A DNA stretch of 64,000 bases. It comes from Tumebacillus permanentifrigoris. GTDB lineage: Bacteria > Bacillota > Bacilli > Tumebacillales > Tumebacillaceae. This document shows positions 59,684 through 64,000 of this stretch, in pieces; positions within the stretch are counted from its first letter, which is position 1, and every line of letters begins with the position of its first letter. The notes under the pieces are model-generated. The model was not told the DNA's origin. It ran no database searches and saw nothing but the letters and a program-made list of their open reading frames with translations. A program made the position numbers and the translations under genes. The stretch covers positions 62,001 to 126,000 of the forward strand of contig NZ_QGGL01000012.1 of assembly GCF_003148565.1 (NCBI RefSeq). The letters are read 5' to 3'.

Positions 59684-61135
59684 TTATTGAGCCAGCGTCT
59701 CTGCGAGTTGGATCAGCGTGCGGGTCGAGAACGCGGTACCGCCATTGATCGTGTAGCCCTTGGTCGAAGTCGCACGGGACATGTTCGCCATGTCGATGTG
59801 ACAGAAAGGCACATCGTCCGCAAAAGCCGCGATGAACACGCCACCTGCAATCGCGCCTGCATTGCGCCCAGAGTAGTTGATGTAGTCCGCGACTTTGGAG
59901 TCGATCAACTCTTGGTACTCCTCATAGTTCGGGAGCGTCCAGAGTTTCTCGCCGACCGCTGCACCCGCTTGGCGCACTTGCTCGACAAAAGCGTCGTCGT
60001 TGCCGTACAACGACCCCGCCGCATACCCGAGCGCGGCGACGATTGCGCCCGTCAGCGTCGCCGTATCGACGATGCGGGTTGCGCCAAGGTGTTTGGCATA
60101 CGCCACACCGTCCGCGAGCACCAGACGTCCTTCGCAGTCGGTGTCGATCATTTCGACCGTCTTGCCATTGAACGCCACGGCGACATCGCCTGGCTTGAAG
60201 GCGCGACCGGAGATCATGTTCTCAGCAATCGTCAGCACGCCGATGGCATTGAGCTTGAGTTTCTTGCGAGCGATCGCTTGCATCGCCCCGAGCACGCAAG
60301 CAGCTCCCCCCATGTCGGTGTGCATGTTCGGCATGCCCGCTTCCGGCTTGATGATGTAGCCGCCGGTGTCGAACGTGATGCCTTTGCCCACCAGACCGAG
60401 CACTTCCTTGGATTCCGGGGCGCCTTCGTAGCGCAACACGACGAGGCGCGGCGGGATATCGGAGCCGACCCCGACGGCCAGCAACAGGTTCAAGCCCAGT
60501 TCCTTCAATTGTTGCTCGTCGAGAACTTCAACTTTCAGCCCTTCGGACTGCCCAACTTCCTGCGCTTTTTGGGCAAAAATCACCGGATCGAGCAAATTCG
60601 CCGGCATGTTCACATAGTCGCGGGCGAGGTTGGTCGCTTCGGCATGGATTTGTGCGGCTTCCACCGCTGCAGCGATGTCCCCGTTCGAGAGCACCTGCAG
60701 GTGAGTGAAGCGCTTGTCTTCCTCCGGCTTGGACTTGTGCGCGGCGTAGACGTAGCGACCGAGCAACAGACCTTCCACAGTTGCCTGCGCGAACTCATCG
60801 GAGAACGGCAGCACCGCGACGGTGTGCCCCTTCACCGCACGCGCGGCAGACCCGGCTGCCTCGCGGATTTTTTCCGCATCGAGCTTGTCAGATTCGCCCA
60901 AGCCGACGAGGAACAGGTGCTTGGCTTGTAGACGGCCGCTGGTGCGCACATGCGCGACAGAGCCGTTTTTGCCTGCCAATTCGTGGTCGGTGTGCATGGC
61001 GGTCAGTTCGCCGCCCAGTTGCGCATCCAAGGCCGCGAGTTGCGGTGCCAGCGTCTCCGCCTTCGTGTAAAAGACGATCAAGGAATCGGTTGTAACCGCT
61101 TCCAAATTTGTATGGGTATGTACAGATAGGTTCAT
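59684..61135 (-). CDS. pepA: Leucyl aminopeptidase (M17, PepA)
   Basis: A 483-residue two-zinc aminopeptidase. Metal and catalytic residues are visible in VGKGITFDTGGYIIKP (Lys, Asp, catalytic Lys), HTDMGG, and MIDTDCEGRLVLAD. The last segment is normally NTDAEGRL: here Asn is Asp and Ala is Cys, but the Asp, Glu and catalytic Arg are kept. N-terminal ~170-residue macro-like domain. Start at 61135 chosen for AAGGAGG; the frame runs open far upstream but without coding character. Confidence 0.93.
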   Translation of the reverse strand: MNLSVHTHTNLEAVTTDSLIVFYTKAETLAPQLAALDAQLGGELTAMHTDHELAGKNGSVAHVRTSGRLQAKHLFLVGLGESDKLDAEKIREAAGSAARAVKGHTVAVLPFSDEFAQATVEGLLLGRYVYAAHKSKPEEDKRFTHLQVLSNGDIAAAVEAAQIHAEATNLARDYVNMPANLLDPVIFAQKAQEVGQSEGLKVEVLDEQQLKELGLNLLLAVGVGSDIPPRLVVLRYEGAPESKEVLGLVGKGITFDTGGYIIKPEAGMPNMHTDMGGAACVLGAMQAIARKKLKLNAIGVLTIAENMISGRAFKPGDVAVAFNGKTVEMIDTDCEGRLVLADGVAYAKHLGATRIVDTATLTGAIVAALGYAAGSLYGNDDAFVEQVRQAGAAVGEKLWTLPNYEEYQELIDSKVADYINYSGRNAGAIAGGVFIAAFADDVPFCHIDMANMSRATSTKGYTINGGTAFSTRTLIQLAETLAQ

Positions 61136-61188
61136 CAAAAAGGCCTCCTTCTTGCTTGTCTCCCCAGTATACAACACTGGTTGGATTT

Positions 61189-61404
61189 TTACGATTCGTC
61201 GGTGAACAGTTTGCTCGCCAACGCCTCGACCGCACGGCGGCGCTTGGCGGTCTCCGCAGCGTCGACCTCTGTCGCCACCCGCACCACATCGCCTTCCACC
61301 GCATCGGCTGGCAACAAGGCTCGCGGAAAATCGAAGACCTGACGCCCAGCAAACTCCAATACCGCCCATTGTTCGCCCACAAAATGATCAATGATACAAC
61401 GCAT
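61189..61404 (-). CDS. DUF3006 domain protein
   Basis: 71 residues matching the DUF3006 pattern: MRCIIDHFVGEQWAVLEFAGRQVFDFPRALLPADAVEGDVVRV is a compact beta barrel with the D.(F/I)E...A.LE...g.....lP....eGDvl layout. DUF3006 genes often sit beside or fused to secreted ComEC-like metallo-beta-lactamase proteins. Here one is divergently encoded 170 bases away. GGAGG site before the ATG. Confidence 0.82.
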   Translation of the reverse strand: MRCIIDHFVGEQWAVLEFAGRQVFDFPRALLPADAVEGDVVRVATEVDAAETAKRRRAVEALASKLFTDES

Positions 61405-61577
61405 GTCCGCGACACCTCCAAACTGATTTTAACACAAGAGCATCTCTCATCGAAAAATGTTACGAAAAGACAACCAATCATTCACATAAATAGTTGTATT
61501 ATTTAGTTTGTCTGTATTATAGTGAAATAGGCAATTGTCTATGAAAAAACAGAAAATACTGGGAGGCAACAACAGAC
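61405..61577. promoter_or_regulatory. Divergent promoter region between DUF3006 and MBL genes
   Basis: AT-rich stretch. A plus-strand -35 TTGTAT and -10 TTATAG, spaced 17, lie around 61493-61521, about 55 bases before the MBL gene. The minus-strand promoter was not resolved. Confidence 0.4.
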
Positions 61578-62480
61578 ATGAACTTGTTCAAGAAGATGGG
61601 CTTCTGGTCACGCACCGCCGTGGCCGCACTGGCACTGACGTTTCTCGCAGGCGTAACCGCAGCCGGCACCACCGTAACGGCCAAACCGGCGCTCGCCGCC
61701 ACCAACATGCTGGTCCACTACATCGATGTCGGACAAGCAGACTCCGCCCTGATCCAACTTCCGAACGGCCAAAACATGGTGATCGACGCTGGCAACAACG
61801 CCGATGCCACCCTCGTGGTGAACTACCTGAAAGCCAAAGGGGTCACCAAAGTTGACTACGTGATCGGGACACACCCGGACGAAGACCACATCGGCGGCCT
61901 TGACGCTGTCATCAACAACTTTACGATCGGCAAAGTCTTCATGCCGGCTCGCACCTCTACCACGCAAACCTACAACGACGTCCTGACCGCTGTGGCCAAC
62001 AAAGGTCTGACCGTCACGACCGCGAAATCAGGCGTCTCCCTATTCAATACGACCGCGAACACGAAAACGCTGGAAGCGCACTTCGTCGCTCCGGTGAAAA
62101 CCACGTACACCACCAACAACAACTGGTCGGGCGTTGTCCGTCTCGTGTACGGAACCACGACCTTCCTGTTCTCGGGCGATGCGGAAACCCAAGCGGAAAC
62201 CGACATGGTCGCATCGGGTCAAACCCTCTCCGCGAACATCCTGAAAGTTGGACACCACGGCTCGAACACTTCGAGCACGGACGCGTACCTCGACAAAGTA
62301 AAACCGCAAGCGGCGATCATCTCCTGCGGCTTGAACAACAGCTACGGTCACCCGGCCCAGACCACGATCGACAAGTTGAAAGCACGCGGCATCAAGATCT
62401 ACCGCACCGACTTGCAAGGTGGTTTCGTCTTCACCTCGACCGGCTCTGCTTGGAGCGCGGACAAGTCTCCTTGGTTCTAA
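61578..62480 (+). CDS. Secreted ComEC-like metallo-beta-lactamase fold hydrolase
   Basis: 300 residues. Signal peptide 1-40 (AKPALA). The metal-binding motif is THPDEDHIGG (98-107), the ComEC-type HxDxDH instead of HxHxDH; FSGDAETQAE and VGHHGSNTSS supply the other ligands. The domain is that of the ComEC/Rec2 C-terminal nuclease, in a free secreted form. Known relatives include extracellular nucleases and phosphorylcholine-type hydrolases. Divergent from a DUF3006 gene. TGGGAGG site; own terminator. Confidence 0.88.
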   Translation: MNLFKKMGFWSRTAVAALALTFLAGVTAAGTTVTAKPALAATNMLVHYIDVGQADSALIQLPNGQNMVIDAGNNADATLVVNYLKAKGVTKVDYVIGTHPDEDHIGGLDAVINNFTIGKVFMPARTSTTQTYNDVLTAVANKGLTVTTAKSGVSLFNTTANTKTLEAHFVAPVKTTYTTNNNWSGVVRLVYGTTTFLFSGDAETQAETDMVASGQTLSANILKVGHHGSNTSSTDAYLDKVKPQAAIISCGLNNSYGHPAQTTIDKLKARGIKIYRTDLQGGFVFTSTGSAWSADKSPWF

Positions 62481-62508
62481 GAAATCTGCTATACTGATAA
62501 GAAACAAC

Positions 62509-62543
62509 AAAGAGAGCCGAATTCGGCTCTCTTGTGTTTTTTT
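62509..62543 (+). terminator. Terminator after the MBL gene
   Basis: AAGAGAGCCG/CGGCTCTCTT hairpin followed by GTGTTTTTTT. Confidence 0.87.
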
Positions 62544-62586
62544 ATCGAAAAAACGGTCATACACTATCTGCAGGAGGTGGCCCGTC

Positions 62587-62829
62587 ATGAATCAGAAAAA
62601 ATCAGACAACCGCGAAGCGATGCAAGCCTTTGGACTGGTCTCGATGATCGGGGTTGATATGGCGTCATGCACCGTGGGTGGCGTGTTTTTGGGCAAGTGG
62701 TTGGACTCGCTATGGGGCACAACTCCGTGGATGTTGCTGGTGGGGATCTTGCTCGGTCTGACCGCCGGAATCCTCGGTGTGGTGAAATTGCTTTCCAAGT
62801 TCGGCCCGGAGGCCGGCACGAAGAAGTGA
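62587..62829 (+). CDS. AtpZ/AtpI-family protein (orphan)
   Basis: An 80-residue two-helix membrane hairpin: AFGLVSMIGVDMASCTVGGVFLGKWLDSLWGTTPWMLLVGILLGLTAGILGVVKLL is the AtpZ/AtpI core. In alkaliphilic Bacillus, AtpZ/AtpI genes head the F-ATP synthase operon and have been linked to Mg2+ supply and c-ring assembly. Here no atp genes are near: the MBL gene is upstream beyond a terminator and a convergent gene lies 4 bases downstream. GGAGGTGG site supports the start. Confidence 0.8.
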   Translation: MNQKKSDNREAMQAFGLVSMIGVDMASCTVGGVFLGKWLDSLWGTTPWMLLVGILLGLTAGILGVVKLLSKFGPEAGTKK

Positions 62830-62833
62830 AGGT

Positions 62834-63415
62834 TTAGGTTTCTTTATTAAAACGATTGTTTTTCAAGACCTCGTCAAGCCGTTGCAACTCTTCGGTGAAG
62901 GAGCGCAAGCGTTCTGACGATTCCTGTTCCCGTTCCGTGTCGCCGTCGCGTTTGGCGTTTGCGTATTCATCCAGTTCCCTATAGATGTGTCCCATCAAAA
63001 TCTCACGACTGAGCCGCAGGTCGAAGTCGGTGGCGAGTTTCCGTTCTTGGAACGGGCCGTCGTCCATGACAATCCCATTGAGGTACAGCGTGCGATACAA
63101 TTCCCCCCGAATCGTCTGGTATTTCTCCCCTCGCAACTGCAGGTCGGTGATCAGGAAATCGATCATCTTGACCATCCTACCATCGCTTTTTTTCACCCGC
63201 ATGTATTCGATCAGCACATGCAGGGACTTCCCATTCTCATACATGTAAAAAATCACTTCGTCATCCTTCAGAAACAGGTGGAAGATCAAGGTCTTGCCCT
63301 TGCCCTTCTCTTCCATCTGAATGCCCGATCGAGCAACCCGCGCCTTCCATTGGTCAACTTGGGCACGGGTCGTCTCGCCTGAAATGTTGCGGTAGATCAC
63401 GATCTGGTTTTCCAT
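62834..63415 (-). CDS. Hypothetical protein
   Basis: 193 residues, soluble, rich in charged residues. Beta-rich first half (NQIVIYRNISGETTRAQVDQWKARVARSGIQMEEKG, IFHLFLKDDEVIFYMYENG) and a coiled C-terminal helix (QESSERLRSFTEELQRLDEVLKNN). No family recognised. Start at 63415 follows AGGAGGGTGG. Convergent with the AtpZ-like gene, with only 4 bases between stop codons and no clear terminator. Confidence 0.6.
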   Translation of the reverse strand: MENQIVIYRNISGETTRAQVDQWKARVARSGIQMEEKGKGKTLIFHLFLKDDEVIFYMYENGKSLHVLIEYMRVKKSDGRMVKMIDFLITDLQLRGEKYQTIRGELYRTLYLNGIVMDDGPFQERKLATDFDLRLSREILMGHIYRELDEYANAKRDGDTEREQESSERLRSFTEELQRLDEVLKNNRFNKET

Positions 63416-63541
63416 CAGCCGACCACCCTCCTTCGTGCCCTTTTTGGAGTCAAGGAGTTTTCGTGTGTGTAGTACCAACAATATATGCGCGGAGTCTGCG
63501 TTTTTGTTAGGGATTTTTTGTCCCGACTTTTTGCACATAGG

Positions 63542-63572
63542 AAAGGCCGCTCGCAGGGATGCGAGCGGCCTT
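63542..63572 (-). terminator. Terminator after the SH3-domain gene
   Basis: AGGCCGCTCGC/GCGAGCGGCCT hairpin; T-rich end on the minus strand. Confidence 0.8.
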
Positions 63573-63575
63573 GGT

Positions 63576-64000
63576 TTATTGGACTTGGACGAGGGTCGAC
63601 TTGACGTACCCGAACATCCCGGACGAGGTTTGGACGTAGAACCAGTCGTTGGCTTCCTCTACGATGTCGAGAACATCTCCTGCGTAGACCTGACCGATCA
63701 CAGCAAATTCTGTGCCCGGCTTGGCGCGCAGGTTGACGTATTCACCCGTGACTTTCGCGGTCTTGCCGGTGCCGGTGGGTGCGGTCTTGCCACCCGTGCT
63801 AGTGCCACCGTTGTTCGGTTTGCTGGTGGTGGAGCCGTTGCTTTTGCTGTCGCCAGCGCTGGTCCCCGTGCCACCCGTTCCTCCATTCGTAGTGCCAGAG
63901 TTCGAACCGTTGCCAGCACCAGACGGGGCGTTGGCAGGATCTTGGGCCGTCGCGACGGGTTGGTTCAGGATCTCCTGCACATGCTCCCGTACCTGCGCAA
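63576..64000 (-). CDS. C-terminal part of a bacterial SH3-domain (wall) protein, start beyond the window
   Basis: The frame is open from the right edge of the window (reading ...AQVREHVQEILNQP) to a stop at 63576. A ~65-residue Gly/Ser/Thr/Asn-rich linker leads into an SH3_3 domain (KVTGEYVNLRAKPGTEFAVIGQVYAGDVLDIVEEANDWFYVQTSSGMFGYVKSTLVQVQ). SH3b modules bind peptidoglycan. The VREHVQEIL segment before the linker fits the end of an N-acetylmuramoyl-L-alanine amidase, but that domain is outside the window. A GTG at 63980 is not the true start. Confidence 0.8.
   Translation of the reverse strand, partial: AQVREHVQEILNQPVATAQDPANAPSGAGNGSNSGTTNGGTGGTGTSAGDSKSNGSTTSKPNNGGTSTGGKTAPTGTGKTAKVTGEYVNLRAKPGTEFAVIGQVYAGDVLDIVEEANDWFYVQTSSGMFGYVKSTLVQVQ

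Overview
The window looks like chromosome from a Gram-positive, endospore-forming Bacillales with fairly high GC. Nearly every gene has an AGGAGG-type Shine-Dalgarno, TTG and GTG starts are common, and intrinsic terminators sit between almost all units. The content also fits: a FadN-FadA-FadE beta-oxidation operon, a SpoVB-like flippase, two sporulation-kinase-like orphan histidine kinases, a LysM/3D wall protein, an SLH-anchored surface protein and a YugI-like S1 protein. The overall style resembles Tumebacillus/Alicyclobacillaceae. That placement is from memory of the families and no search was run. No rRNA, tRNA, CRISPR array, insertion sequence or prophage was seen.

Layout. 1-4.9 kb: a small operon with a DUF3109 cysteine-cluster protein, an SDR oxidoreductase, and a gluconate locus whose kinase (gntK) is intact but whose permease (gntP) has lost its middle and is frameshifted. 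4.9-9.9 kb: a complete branched-chain amino acid ABC importer (livJHMGF). 9.9-13.2 kb: a UbiA/MenA-like prenyltransferase, a PAP2 phosphatase and phenylacetate-CoA ligase. 13.3-20 kb: a membrane-anchored protein and the fadNAE operon behind two palindromic candidate operators. 20-26.7 kb: a LysM-3D protein, azlCD exporter, thioesterase, speD, a PRC-barrel/TPR pair, an S1-domain protein and a cold-shock protein. 26.8-31.5 kb: a lone degenerate ABC ATPase, a coiled-coil microprotein, a membrane histidine kinase and a TPR protein.

31.6-37 kb is a two-gene cell-surface locus: a secreted protein with about eight FN3-like modules followed by an SLH-domain protein. A structured 270-nt stretch with its own promoter and terminator follows and may encode a small RNA. 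37.4-41.8 kb: an orphan OppA, queF, and a divergent pair of Gln/Met-rich low-complexity proteins, one with 45-bp tandem repeats. 42-46 kb: a cysteine-rich unknown, an ArsR regulator overlapping an atypical Ser/Thr kinase, a His-rich microprotein, a cupin and a diguanylate cyclase. 46-51.5 kb is a sulfur block: sulfate ABC importer (cysT-cysW-cysA-sbp), yezD and the sulfonate monooxygenase ssuD. 51.5-64 kb: a SpoVB-like flippase, an M42 peptidase with an APC permease, an ECF sigma/zinc anti-sigma pair, an amphi-Trp protein with a soluble PAS kinase, pepA, a divergent DUF3006/secreted metallo-beta-lactamase pair, an orphan AtpZ/AtpI, an unknown, and the 3' end of an SH3-domain protein.

The themes are ordinary metabolism (fatty acids, amino acids, sulfur) and cell-envelope/sporulation functions. 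The least explained parts are the Gln/Met-rich divergent pair, the Cys-rich/ArsR/kinase cluster, the FN3-SLH surface locus, the candidate RNA near 37.1 kb, and the DUF3006/ComEC-like pair.
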